NCBI GenBank assembly: GCA_903813345.2 | Contig: CAIIXF020000009.1 | Span: 15,080,347 to 15,144,346 of the forward strand | Reading direction: 5' to 3' | Source: Owenia fusiformis | Lineage: Eukaryota > Annelida > Polychaeta > Sabellida > Oweniidae | DNA: 64,000 bases | In this document: one piece after another, positions 26,079-38,200 of the stretch | Position numbering within the stretch: the first letter of the stretch is position 1 | Layout of the letters: every line of letters starts with the position of its first letter | Translations under genes and position numbers: made by a program | Notes under the pieces: model-generated | Databases searched by the model: none | What the model was told of the DNA's origin: nothing | What the model saw: the letters and a program-made list of their open reading frames with translations, nothing else

Positions 26079-26085
26079 TGCACCC

Positions 26086-26095
26086 GTTGGAAACG
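26086..26095. repeat. Target-site duplication, right copy (GTTGGAAACG)
   Basis: An exact copy of 22741-22750, abutting the right terminal GGTGCACCC of the transposon. Confidence 0.85.
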
Positions 26096-27020
26096 ACTCT
26101 GCAATAAACGATCAACCTAAAGAATACACTTATCTGCTTATAAGAAAGATTAATTACCACCCTATGCAGACAGAGCCTGTGGGAAATATTGGGTGCGGCG
26201 CAAATGAGCGGAGGGTGCGGAGCTAACGGTCATTTTTGAATTTAAAATTGGGATATTTCTGAAACTAAGCCGTTTTGGGACTTCAAATATACCAAGATAT
26301 GTGTATTTGACACCAAATATCAATAAAATTGTGAAAATAGTAGTGCAATTCATTTTATAGCGACGCAGTATGCCTTAAACATTTCCCAGACCTATATATT
26401 TTGAGACTATCCTTTTAATACTGCGTCCCCAGCATTCATAAAAAATGGTGTTCAAGATACACTACCCATGCAAATTATTTTTGCATCTTGGAAGCCAGGC
26501 AGTATCTGTGTGATTTTATAAAAATTCGGAAATGTTCTTCAGATATGAGCCCCTCTAAATATTGGGTGCGGAGCTACGTTTATGGTTGCGCCTGATTGTG
26601 TTTTGATGGGTTGATTAAATCGATTAGTATTTAGTTGAGCCTGGTTGTGTAATGGTGGGTTACTGTCAGGTAGAAGTTGCCGAATTGTGAATTCAGTTTG
26701 AGAGTCGGTTGTCTCTTGGTGGTTGTTAGTCTGGTGATTTAGTATCGGGTTGCGCCCCATTGTATTATGTTAATTTCATAATGAATTGGTTATTGGTTAT
26801 ATCTTTTCTGGCCTAAGGGATATTCTTCATTTTGAAATTGATTTCATGAAATTAATAAATGACCCCTTCGTGATGAAAGGGTTAATATGTATTCTTGCAT
26901 TCACCAATAATACTTATATGGAGTTGAGATTCTGAAAGCTGACACTCTCAATGGTGTATTCAAATCTTAGTGCAGATGAATTCTCTTATTTGACTAGTTT
27001 TCACTACTACTAAACACGGA
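26096..27020. other. Unique AT-rich DNA, no gene recognised
   Basis: The phrase AAATATTGGGTGCGG occurs at about 26187 and again at about 26557, suggesting a repeat of about 370 bp period or a decayed element. From 26580 to 26760 there is TG-rich low-complexity sequence (TTGGTGG, TTGTTAG, TTGTGTTTTGATGGG). Small frames here have no recognisable domain. Confidence 0.5.
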
Positions 27021-27059
27021 TTGAGATGCGTTTATAATTACGTACTTCAAAGAACGAAC

Positions 27060-27345
27060 TGCGAAACAAAAATTATCGAAATACGTTTCCGTAAACGTAA
27101 CGAGATCTGGAGATACGGATGCGGATACGTTTTAGCTAACCCGTTGTGCGAAACCTCTCAAATATTTGTTCATACAATATACTGGAGAAAGTATATACAG
27201 AGACGTGTTGGTTCGCTTCATACATGCATACATGTTCATACTGGAGAACGTATTTTCTCTTCATACACACTATATATATTATAGTAGTACATAAAATTCG
27301 TTCATACACACTGGTTTAGGTACATTTTATTCGTTCTGACACATT
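27060..27345 (+). pseudogene. Decayed C2H2 zinc-finger-like array
   Basis: The + frame at about 27177-27260 reads RRVGSLHTCIHVHTGERIF, close to the end of a C2H2 finger plus its HTGE(K/R) linker but with the zinc-binding pattern broken. Upstream in frame is LCETSQIFVHTIYWRKYI, like a more decayed finger and linker. At the DNA level related units (TTCATAC...ACTGGAGAA) recur at about 27167, 27233, 27262 and 27298. There is no intact finger, start or gene structure. Chance similarity in an AT-rich repeat is possible. Confidence 0.35.
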
Positions 27346-30116
27346 GATTAATTAATTAACAAAATATTTGTTGAGACACGGAAGAGAATGAACAAAGATT
27401 TAGTGAGAGGTTCTGGATGTAATCCTAGGACGTACTGTGACCCCGATAGCTGCACTGCGTACGAGGCTACAGAGGTTCTTGAGGTACCCCTAGGACCATG
27501 CATGCGGTGGCTACGATACCTACAATGGCTTTGCGGCTACAGAGGTTCTGGATGTAAGCCCAGGATAATTCATACTGTGGTCCCGGTAGCTGCACTGGCT
27601 ACGCGGCTACAGATGTTCTTGAGGTAAACCTAGGAGCATGCATGCGTTGGCTACGCTGGCTACACTGGCTATGCAGCTAGAGAGGTTCTGGAGGAAATCC
27701 CAGTACTCCTAAGACCATGCATGCGGTGGCTACGCTATTTACACTGGCTTTGGGGCTACAGAGGTTCTGGATGTAAGCCCAGGACGATACATTCTGTGGC
27801 CCCGATAGCTGCACTGGCTACACAGCTACAGAGGTTCTGGATGTAAGCCTAGGAGCATTCATGCGGTAGCTACGCTAGCTACACAGGCTATGTGGCTACA
27901 GAGGTTCTTGAGGTACTCTTAGGAGCATGCATGCGGTGGCTACGCTATCTACACTGGCTTTGCAGCTACAGAAGTTCTGGATGTAAGCCCAGGACGATAC
28001 ATTTTGTGGTCCCGATAGCTGCACTGTCTACGCGGTTAGAGAGGTTTTGGAGGTAAGCCCAGGAGCACACATCAGGTGGTCACGATAGCTACACTGGCAA
28101 CATGGCTACAGAAGGTTCTTGAGGTACCCCTAAGACCATGCATGGGAAGGCTACGCTACCTACACAGGCTTTGCGGTTACAGAGGTTCTGAATGTAAGCC
28201 CAGGACCATACATACAGTGGCCCCGATAGCTGCACTGGTTACGCGACTACAGAGGTTCTTGAGGTAACCCTAGGAGCATGCATGTGTTGGCTACGCTCTC
28301 TACACTGGCTTTGCAGCTACAGAGGTTCTGGATGTAAGCCCAGGACCATACATACTGTGGCCCCGATAGCTGCACTGGTTACGCGACTACAGAGGTTCTT
28401 GAGGTAACCCTAGGAGCATGCATGTGTTGGCTACGCTCTCTACACTGGCTTTGCAGCTGCAGAGGTTCTGGATGTAAGCCCAGGACCATACATACTCTGG
28501 CCCCGATAGCTGCACTGTTTACGCCGCTACAGAGGTTCTTGAGGTAACCCTAGCAGCATGCATGTGTTGGCTACGCTAGCTACACTGGCTATGCAGCTAG
28601 AGAGGTTCTGGAGGTAAGCCCAGGAGCATACATCCGGTGGGGTCACGATACCTACACTGGCTACGCGGCTACAGAGGGTCTTGGGGTACCCCTAGGACCA
28701 TGCATGCGGTGGCTACGCTACCTACACTGGCTTTGCGGCTACAGAGGTTCTGGATGTAAGCCTAGGACGAAACATACTGTGACCCCGATAGCTGCACTGG
28801 GTACACAGCTACAGAGGTTCGTGAGGTAAACCTAGGAGCATGCATGCGTTGGCTACACTAGCTACACTCGCTACGCAGCTAGAGAGGTTCTCGAGGTAAG
28901 CCCAGGACAAAACATACTGTGGCCCCGATATCTGCACTGGGTACGCGGCTACAGAGATTCTTGAGGTAAACCAAGGAGCATGCATGCGTTGGGTACACTA
29001 GCTACACTGGCTATGCAGCTAGAGAGGTTCTCGAGGTAAGCCAAGGAGCATACATCCGGTGGTCAAGATAGCTACACTGGCTACGCGGCTACAGATGTTC
29101 TTGATGTACCCCTAGGACCATGCATGCGATGGCTACGCTACCTATACTGGTTTTGCGGCTACAGATGTTCTGGATGTAAGCCCAGGACCATACATACTGT
29201 GGCACTGATAGCTACACTGGCTACACGGCTACAGAGGTAACCCTAGGAGCATGCATGCGTTTGCTACGCTAGCTACACTGGCTGTGCATCCAGAGAGGTC
29301 CTGGAGGTAAGCCCAGGAGCATACATCCGGTGGTCACGATAGCTACACTGGCTATGGGGCTACAGAGGTACCCCCCTAGGACCATGCATGCGGTGGCTAC
29401 GCTACCTTCACTGGCTTTGTGGCTACAGATGTTCTGGATGGAAGCCCGGGACCATACATACTGTGCAATGGGTACGCGGCTACAGAGGTTCTTGAGGTAA
29501 ACCTAGGAGCATGCATGCGTTGGCTACGCCAGCTACACTGGCTATGCAGCTAGAGAGGTTTCTGGAGGTAAGCAAAGGAGCATACATCCGGTGGTCACGA
29601 TAGCTACACTGGCTACGCGGCTACAGAGGTACCCCCCTAGGAACATGCATGCGGTGGCTACGCTACCTTCACTGGCTTTGCAGCTACAGATGTTCTGGAT
29701 GTAAGCCCAGGACCATACATACTGTGGCCCCGATAGCTGCAATGTGTACGCGGCTACAGAGGTTCTTGAGGTAAACCTAGGAGCATGCATGCGTTGGCTA
29801 CGCTAGCTACACTGACTATGCAGCTTGAGAGGTTCTGGAGGTAAGCCCAAGAGCGTACATCCGGTGGTCACGATAGCTACACTGGCTACGCGGCTACAGA
29901 GGTTCTTGAGGTACCCCTAGGTGGCTACGCTAGCTGCACAGGCTACGTGTCTACACAGGGTCTGGAGGTAACTGTAAGAATATGCATGCGCTAGCTACGC
30001 TAACTACACTGGCTATGCAGCTAGAGAGGTTCTTGAGGTAAGCCCAGGAGCATACATCCGGTGGTCACGATAGCTCCACTGGCTACGTGGCGAAAGATTT
30101 CTTGAGGTACCCCTAG

Positions 30117-30255
30117 GACCATTATACATGTCATGATATGGGGAGAAAATCAAAAAACTCAAGGCCTGTGTTACATTTGCTAACTGTATATTGAATGCTC
30201 TTACTATGCTAGAATATTTTCTCTCACTATATCTTGACACTGTTTTAAGGACCCT
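30117..30255. repeat. AT-rich insert, copy 5
   Basis: This is the first full copy in block 2. It matches the copy at 2123 apart from a few substitutions. Confidence 0.88.
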
Positions 30256-33200
30256 GCATGCGTTGGATACGCTAGCTACATTGGCTTTGCGGCTACAAAT
30301 GTTCTGGATGTAAGCCCAGGACCATACATACTGTGGCCCCGATAGCTGCACTGGGTACGTGGCTACAGAGGTTCTTGAGGTAAACCTAGGAGCATGCATG
30401 CGTTGGCTACGCTAGCTACACTGAATATGCAGCTAGAGAGGTTTTCGAGGTAAGCCAAGGAGCATACATTCGGTGGTCAAGATAGCTACACTGGCTACGC
30501 GGCTACAGAGGTTCTTGAGGTAAATCTAGGAGCATGCATGCGTTTGCTACACTAGCTACACTCGCTATGCAGCTAGAGAGGTTCTCGAGGTAAGCCCAAG
30601 ACCATACATACTGTGGCCCCGATAGCTGCACTGGGTACGCGGCTACAGAGGTTCTTGAGATAAACCTAGGAGCATGCTTGCGTTGGCTACACTAGCTACA
30701 CTGGCTATGCGGCTAGAGATGTTCTCGAGGTAAGCCCAGGACCATACATACTGTGGCCCCGATAGCTGCACTGGGTACGTGGCTACAGAGGTTCTTGAGG
30801 TAAACCTAGGAGCATGCATGCGTTGGCTACACTAGCTACATTGGATATGCAGCTAGAGAGGTTCAGGAGGTAAGCCCAGTACCCCTTAAACGATGCATGC
30901 GGTGGCTACGCTATCTACACTGGCTTTGCCGCTACAGAGGTTCTGGATGTAAGCCCAAGACGATACATTCTGTGGCCCCGATAGCTGCACTGGCTACGCG
31001 GCAACAGAGGTTCTTGAGGTACCCCTAGGACCATGCATGCGGTGGCTACGCTACCTACACTGGCTTTGCGGCTACAGATGTTCTAGATGTAAGCCTAGGA
31101 CGAAACATACTGTGACCCCGATAGCTGCACTGGCTACGCGGCTACAGATGTTCTTGAAGTAAACCTAGGAGCATGCATGCGTTGGCTACGCTGGCTACAC
31201 TGGCTATGCAGCTAGAGAGGTTCTCGAGGTAAGCCCAGGACCATACATACTGTGGCCCCGATAGCTGCACTGGGTACGCGGCTACAGAGGTTCTTGAGGT
31301 AAACCAAGGAGCATGCATGCGTTGGCTACACTAGCTACACTGGCTATGCAGCTAGAGAGGTTCTCGAGGTAAGCCAAGGAGCATACATCCGGTGGTCAAG
31401 ATAGCTACACGGCTACGCGGCTACAGAGGTTCTTGAGATACCCCTAGGACCATTCATGCGGTGGCTACGCTAGCTATATAGGCTACGTGTCTACACAGGG
31501 TCTGGAGATATGTAAGAATATGCATTCGCTAGCTACGCTAACTACACTGGCTATGCAGCTAGAGAGGTTCTCGAGGTAAGCCAAGGAGCATACATTCGGT
31601 GGTCACTATAGCTACACTGGCTACGCGGCTACAGAGGTACCCCCCTAGGAACATGCATGCGGTGGCTACGCTACCTTCACTGGCTTTGCGGCTACAGATG
31701 TTCTGGATGTAAGCCCGGGACCATACATACTGTGGCCCTGATAGCTACACTGGCTACGCGGCCACAGAGGTAACCCTAGGAGCATGATGCGTTGGCTACG
31801 CTAGCTACACTGGCTGTAAATCCAGAGAGGTCCTGGAGGTAAGACCAGGAGCATACATCCGGTGGTCACGATAGCTACACTGGCTATGGGGCTACAGAGG
31901 TTCTTGAGGTAACCCTAGGAGCATGCATGCGTTGGCTACGCTAGCTACACTGACTATGCAGCTTGAGAGGTTCTGGAGGTAAGCCCAAGAGCATACATCC
32001 GGTGGTCACGATAGCAGGCTACGTGTCTACACAGGGTCTGGAGATATATAAGAATATGCATGCGCTAGCTACGCTAACTACACTGGCTATGCAGCTAGAG
32101 AGGTTCTTGAGGTAATCCCAGGAGCATACATGCGGTGGTCACAATAGCTAAACAGGCTATGCGGCTACAGAGGTTCTTGATGTACCCCTGCGATGGCTAC
32201 GCTACCTATACTGGCTTTGCGGCTACAGAGGTTCTGGATGTAAGCCTAGGACGAAACGTACTGTGACCCCGATAGCTGCACTGGGTACACGGCTACAGAG
32301 GTTCTTGAGGTAAACCTAGGAGCATGCATGCGTTGGCTACACTAGCTACACTGGCTATGCGGCTAGAGATGTTCTCGAGGTAAGTCCAGGACCATACATT
32401 CTGTGGTCCCAATAGCTTCACTGGCTTCGCGGCTACAGAGGTTCTTGAGGTAACCCTAGCAGCATGCATGTGTTGGCTACGCTAGCTAAACTGACTATGC
32501 AGCTAGAGAGGATCTGGAGGTAAGCCCAGGAGCATACATCCGGTGGTCACGATAGCTACACTGGCTACGCGGCTACAGAGGGTCTTGGGGTACCCCTAGG
32601 AACATGCATGCAGTGGCTACGCTACCTACACTGGCTTTGCGGCTACAGAGGTTCTGGATGTAAGCCTAGGACGAAACATACGTGACCCCGATAGCTGCAC
32701 TGGGTACGCAGCTACAGAGGTTCTTGAGGTAAACCTAGGAGCATGCATGCGTTGGCTACACTAGCTACACTCGCTATGCAGCTAGAGAGGTTCTCGAGGT
32801 AAGCCCAGGACCATACATACTGTGGCCCCGATAGCTGCACTGGGTACGCAGCTCCAGAGGTTCTTGAGGTAAACCAAGGAGCATGCATGCGTTGGCTACA
32901 CTAGCTACACTGGCTATGCAGCTAGAGATGTTCTCGAGGTAAGCCAAGGAGCATACATCCGGTGGTCAAGATAGCTACACGGCTACGCGGCTACAGAGGT
33001 TCTTGAGATATGTAAGAATATGCATTCGCTAGCTACGCTAACTACACTGGCAATGCAGCTAGAGAGGTTCTTGAGGTAAGCCCAGGAGCATACATGCGGT
33101 GGTCACAATAGCTACACAGGCTAAGCGGCTATAGAGGTTCTTGATGTACCCCTAGGACCATGCATGCGATGACTACGCTACCTATACTGGTTTTGCGGCT

Positions 33201-35076
33201 ACAGATGTTCTGGATGTAAGCCCGGGACCATACATACTGTGGCCCCGATAGCTGCACTGGGTACGCGGCTACAGAGGTTCTTGAGGTAGACCAAGGAGCA
33301 TGCATCCGGTGGTCAAGATAGCTACACTGGCTACGCGGCTACAGAGGTTCTTGAGATACCCCTAGAACCATTAATGCGGTGGCTACGCTACCTATACTTG
33401 TTTTGCGGCTACAGATGTTCTGGATGTAAGCCCAGGACCATACATACTGTGGCCCTGATAGCTACACTGGCTACACGGCTACAGAGGTAACCCTAGGAGC
33501 ATGCATGCGTTGGCTACGCTAGCTACACTGGCTGTGCATCCAGAGAGGTTCTGGATGTAAGCCTAGGACGAAACGTACTGTGACCCCGATAGCTGCACTG
33601 GGTACGCGGCTATAGAGGTTATTGAGGTAAACCTAGGAGCATGCATGCATTGGCTACACTAGCTACACTGGCTATGCGGCTAGAGATGTTCTCGAGGTAA
33701 GCCAAGGACCATGCATACTGTGGCCCCGATAGCTGCACTGGGTACGTGGCTACAGAGGTTCTTGAGGTAAACCTAGGAGCATGCATGCGTTGGCTACGCT
33801 AGCTACACTGGCTATGCAGCTAGAGAGGTTCTCGAGGTAAGCCAAGGAGCATACATTCGGTGGTCAAGATAGCTACACTGGCTACGCGGCTACAGAGGTT
33901 CTTGAGGTAAACCTAGGAGCATGCATGCGTTGGCTACACTAGCTACACTCGCTATGCAGCTAGAGAGGTTCTCGAGGAAAGCCCAAGACCATACATACTG
34001 TGGCCCCGATAGCTGCACTGGGTACGCGGCTACAGAGGTTCTTGAGGTAAACCAAGGAGCTTGCATGCGTTGGCTACACTAGCTACACTGGCTATGCAGC
34101 TAGAGAGGTTCTCAAGGTAAGCCAAGGAGCATACATTCGGTGGTCAAGATAGCTACACTGGCTACGCGGCTACAGAGGTTCTTGAGGTAAACCTAGGAGC
34201 ATGCATGCGTTGGCTACACTAGCTACACTCGCTATGCAGCTAGAGAGGTTCTCGAGGTAAGCCCAAGACCATACTTACTGGGGCCCCGATAGCTGCACTG
34301 GGTACGCGGCTACAGAGGTTCTTGAGGTAAACCAAGGAGCATGCATGCGTTGGCTACACTAGCTACACTGGCTATGCAGCTAGAGAGGTTCTTGAGGTAA
34401 GCCAAGGAGCATACATTCGGTGGTCACGATAGCTACACTGGCTACGCGGCTACAGAGGTACCCCCCTAGGAACATGCATGCGGTGGCTTCGCTACCTTCA
34501 CTGGCTTTGCGGCTACAGATGTTCTGGATGTAAGCCCGGGACCATACATACTGTGGCCCTGATAGCTACACTGGCTACGCGGCCACAGAGGTAACCCTAG
34601 GAGCATGATGCGTTGGCTACGCTAGCTACACTTGCTGTGCATCCAGAGAGGTCCTTGAGGTAAGCCCAGGAGCATACATCCGGTGGTCACGATAGTTACA
34701 CTGGCTATGGGGCTACAGAGGTTCTTGAGGTAACCCTAGGAGCATGCATGCGTTGGCTACGCTAGCTACACTGACTATGCAGCTTGAGAGGTTCTGGAGG
34801 TAAGCCCAAGAGCATACATCCGGTGGTCACGATAGCTACACTGGCTACACGGCTACAGAGGTTCTTGAGGTACCCCTAGGTGGCTACGCTAGCTGCACAG
34901 GCTACGTGTCTACACAGGGTCTGGAGGTAACTGTAAGAATATGCATGCGCTAGCTACGCTAACTACACTGGCTATGCAGCTAGAGAGGTTCTTGAGGTAA
35001 GCCCAGGAGCATACATCCGGTGGTAACGATAGCTCCACTGGTTACGTGGCTTAAGATTTCTTGAGGTACCCCTAGG

Positions 35077-35214
35077 ACCATTATACATGTCATGATATAG
35101 GGAGAAAATCAAAAAACTCAAGGCCTGTGTTACATTTGCTAACTGTATATTGAATGCTCTTACTATGCTAGAATATTTTCTCTCACTATATCTTGACACT
35201 GTTTTAAGGACCCT
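35077..35214. repeat. AT-rich insert, copy 6
   Basis: This lies at the same place in the higher-order unit as copy 7, 8059 bp to the left of it. Confidence 0.88.
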
Positions 35215-38200
35215 GCATGCGTTGGATACGCTAGCTACATTGGCTTTGCGGCTACAAATGTTCTGGATGTAAGCCCAGGACCATACATACTGTGGCCCCG
35301 ATAGCTGCACTGGGTACGTGGCTACAGAGGTTTTTGAGGTAAACCTAGGAGCATGCATGCGATGGCTAAGCTAGCTACACTGGCTATGCAGCTAGAGAGG
35401 TTCTGGAGGAAAGCCCAGTACCCCTTAGACCATGCATGCGGTGGCTACACTATCTACACTGGCTTTACGGCTACAGAGGTTCTGGATATAAGCCCAGGAC
35501 GATACATTCTGTGGCCCCGATAGCTGCACTGGGTATGCAGCTACAGAGTTTCTGGATGTAAGCCCAGGACCATACATTCTGTGGTCCAGATAGCTGCACT
35601 GGCTTCGCTGCTACATAGGTTCTTGAGGTAAACCTAGGAGCATGCATGCGTTTGCTACGCTAGCTACACTGGCTATGCAGCTAGAGAGGTTCTGGAGGTA
35701 AGCCCAGTACCCCTAAGACCATGCATGCGGCGGCTACGGTCTCTACACTGGCTTTGCAGCTACAGAGGTTCTGGATGTAAGCCCAGGACCATACATACTG
35801 TGGCCCCGATAGCTACACTGGTTACACGGCTACAGAGGTTCTTGAGGTAAGCCCAGGACGAAACATACTGTGAACCCGATAGCTGCACTGGGTACGCGGC
35901 TACAGAGGCTCTTGAGGTAAACCTAGGAGCATGCATGCGTTGGCTACACTAGCTAGACTGGCTATGCAGCTAGAGAGGTTCTCGAGGTAAGCCAAGGAGC
36001 ATACATTTGGTGGTCAAGATAGCTTAACTGGCTACGCAGCTACAGAGGTTCTTGAGGTAAACCCAGGAAAATGCATGCGTTGTCTACACTAGCTACACTC
36101 GCTATGCAGCTAGAGAGGTTCTCGAGGTAAGCCCAAGACCATACATACTGTGGCCTCGACAGCTGCACTGGGTACGCGGCTACAGAGGTTCTTGAGGTAA
36201 ACCAAGGAGCATGCATGCGTAGGCTACACTAGCTACACTGGCTATGCAGCTAGAGAGGTTCTCGAGGTAAGCCAAGGAGCATACATTCGGTGGTCAAGAT
36301 AGCTACACTGGCTACGCGGCTACAGAGGTTCTTGAGGTACCCCTACGACCATTCATGCGGTGGCTACGCTAGCTACACAGGCTACGTGTCTACACAGGGT
36401 CTGGAGATATGTAAGAATATGCATGCGCTAGCTACGCTAACTACACTGGCTATGCAGCTAGAGAGGTTCTTGAGGTAAGCCCAGGAGCATACATGCGGTG
36501 GTCACAATAGCTACACTGGCTACGCGTCTACAGACGTTATTGATGTACCCCTAGGACCATGCATGCGATGGCTACGCTACCTATACTGGTTTTGCGGCTA
36601 CAGATGTTCTGGATGTAAGCCCAGGACCATACATACTGTGGCCCCGATAGCTGCACTGGGTACGTGGCTACAGAGGTTCTTGAGGTAAACCTAGGAGCAT
36701 GCATGCGTTGGCTACACTAGCTTCACTGGCTATGCAGGTAGAGAGGTTCTCGAGGTAAGCCCAGGACCATAAATACTGTGGCCCCGATAGCTGCACTGGG
36801 TACGTGGCTACAGAGGTTCTTGAGGTAAACCTAGGAGCATGCATGCGTTGGCTACGCTAGCTACACTGAATATGCAGCTAGAGAGGTTTTCGAGGTAAGC
36901 CAAGGAGCATACATTCGGTGGTCAAGATAGCTACACTGGCTACGCGGCTACAGAGGTTCTTGAGGTAAATCTAGGAGCATGCATGCGTTTGCTACACTAG
37001 CTACACTCGCCATGCAGCTAGAGAGGTTCTCGAGGTAAGCCCAAGACCATACATACTGTGGCCCCGATAGCTGCACTGGGTACGCGGCTACAGAGGTTCT
37101 TGAGATAAACCTAGGAGCATGCTTGCGTTGGCTACACTAGCTACACTGGCTATGCGGCTAGAGATGTTCTCGAGGTAAGCCCAGGACCATACATACTGTG
37201 GCCCCGATAGCTGCACTGGGTACGTGGCTACAGAGGTTCTTGAGGTAAACCTAGGAGCATGCATGCGTTGGCTACACTAGCTACATTGGATATGCAGCTA
37301 GAGAGGTTCAGGAGGTAAGCCCAGTACCCCTTAAACGATGCATGCGGTGGCTACGCTATCTACACTGGCTTTGCCGCTACAGAGGTTCTGGATGTAAGCC
37401 CAAGACGATACATTCTGTGGCCCCGATAGCTGCACTGGCTACGCGGCAACAGAGGTTCTTGAGGTACCCCTAGGACCATGCATGCGGTGGCTACGCTACC
37501 TACACTGGCTATGCGAATAGAGATGTTCTCGAGGTAAGCCCAGGACCATACATACTGTGGCCCCGATAGCTGCACTGGGTACGTGGCTACAGAGGTTCTT
37601 GAGGTAAACCTAGGAGCATGCATGCATTGGCTACACTAGCTACACTGGCTATGCAGCTAGAGAGGTTCTCGAGGTAAGCCCAGGACCATACATACTGTGG
37701 CCCCGATAGCTGCACTGGGTACGTGGCTACAGAGGTTCTTGAGGTAAACCTAGGAGCATGCATGCGTTGGCTACGCTAGCTACACTGAATATGCACAGGG
37801 GCCAAGGAGCATACATCCGGTGGTCAAGATAGCTACACGGCTACGCGGCTACAGAGGTTCTTGAGATACCCCTAGGACCATTAGCATACATGCGGTGGTC
37901 ACAATAGCTACACAGGCTAAGCGGCTACAGAGGTTCTTGATGTACCCCTAGGACCATGCATGCGATGGCTACGCTACCTATACTGGTTTTGCAGCTACTG
38001 GGTACGCGGCTACAGAGGTTCTTGAGGTAAACCTAGGAGCATGCTTGCGTTGGCTACACTAGCTGCACTGGCTACGCGGCTACAGATGTTCTTGAGGTAA
38101 ACCTAGGAGCATGCATGCGTTGGCTACGCTGGCTACACTGGCTATGCAGCTAGAGAGGTTCTCGAGGTAAGCCCAGGACCATACATACTGTGGCCCTGAT

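Larger units (their letters stand above)
22751..26085. mobile_element. 3335-bp non-autonomous DNA transposon with tandem 15-bp terminal repeats
   Basis: The left end starts GGGTCAACCC and the right end, read on the minus strand, starts GGGTGCACCC. Both then run into tandem copies of a 15-bp unit (ACCCAGTTGTCCGAA): seven at 22757-22861 and five inverted at 26003-26078. A perfect 10-bp direct repeat flanks the element. Terminal inverted repeats plus a 9-11 bp duplication best fit Mutator-like (MULE) elements, but 8-bp families such as Zisupton with repetitive ends cannot be excluded. No transposase frame is visible inside: the longest frames are under 90 codons and unrelated to one another. The interior holds nested elements at about 23930-24375, 24415-24511 and 25468-25679. 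The left array is more diverged (TTTTCC, TTCTCC variants) than the right. Confidence 0.8.

Noticed and set aside
25775-26104. 109-codon frame with KPSCP repeats
   Set aside because: The repeat is the 15-bp terminal array of the transposon read in one frame; the rest has no domain.
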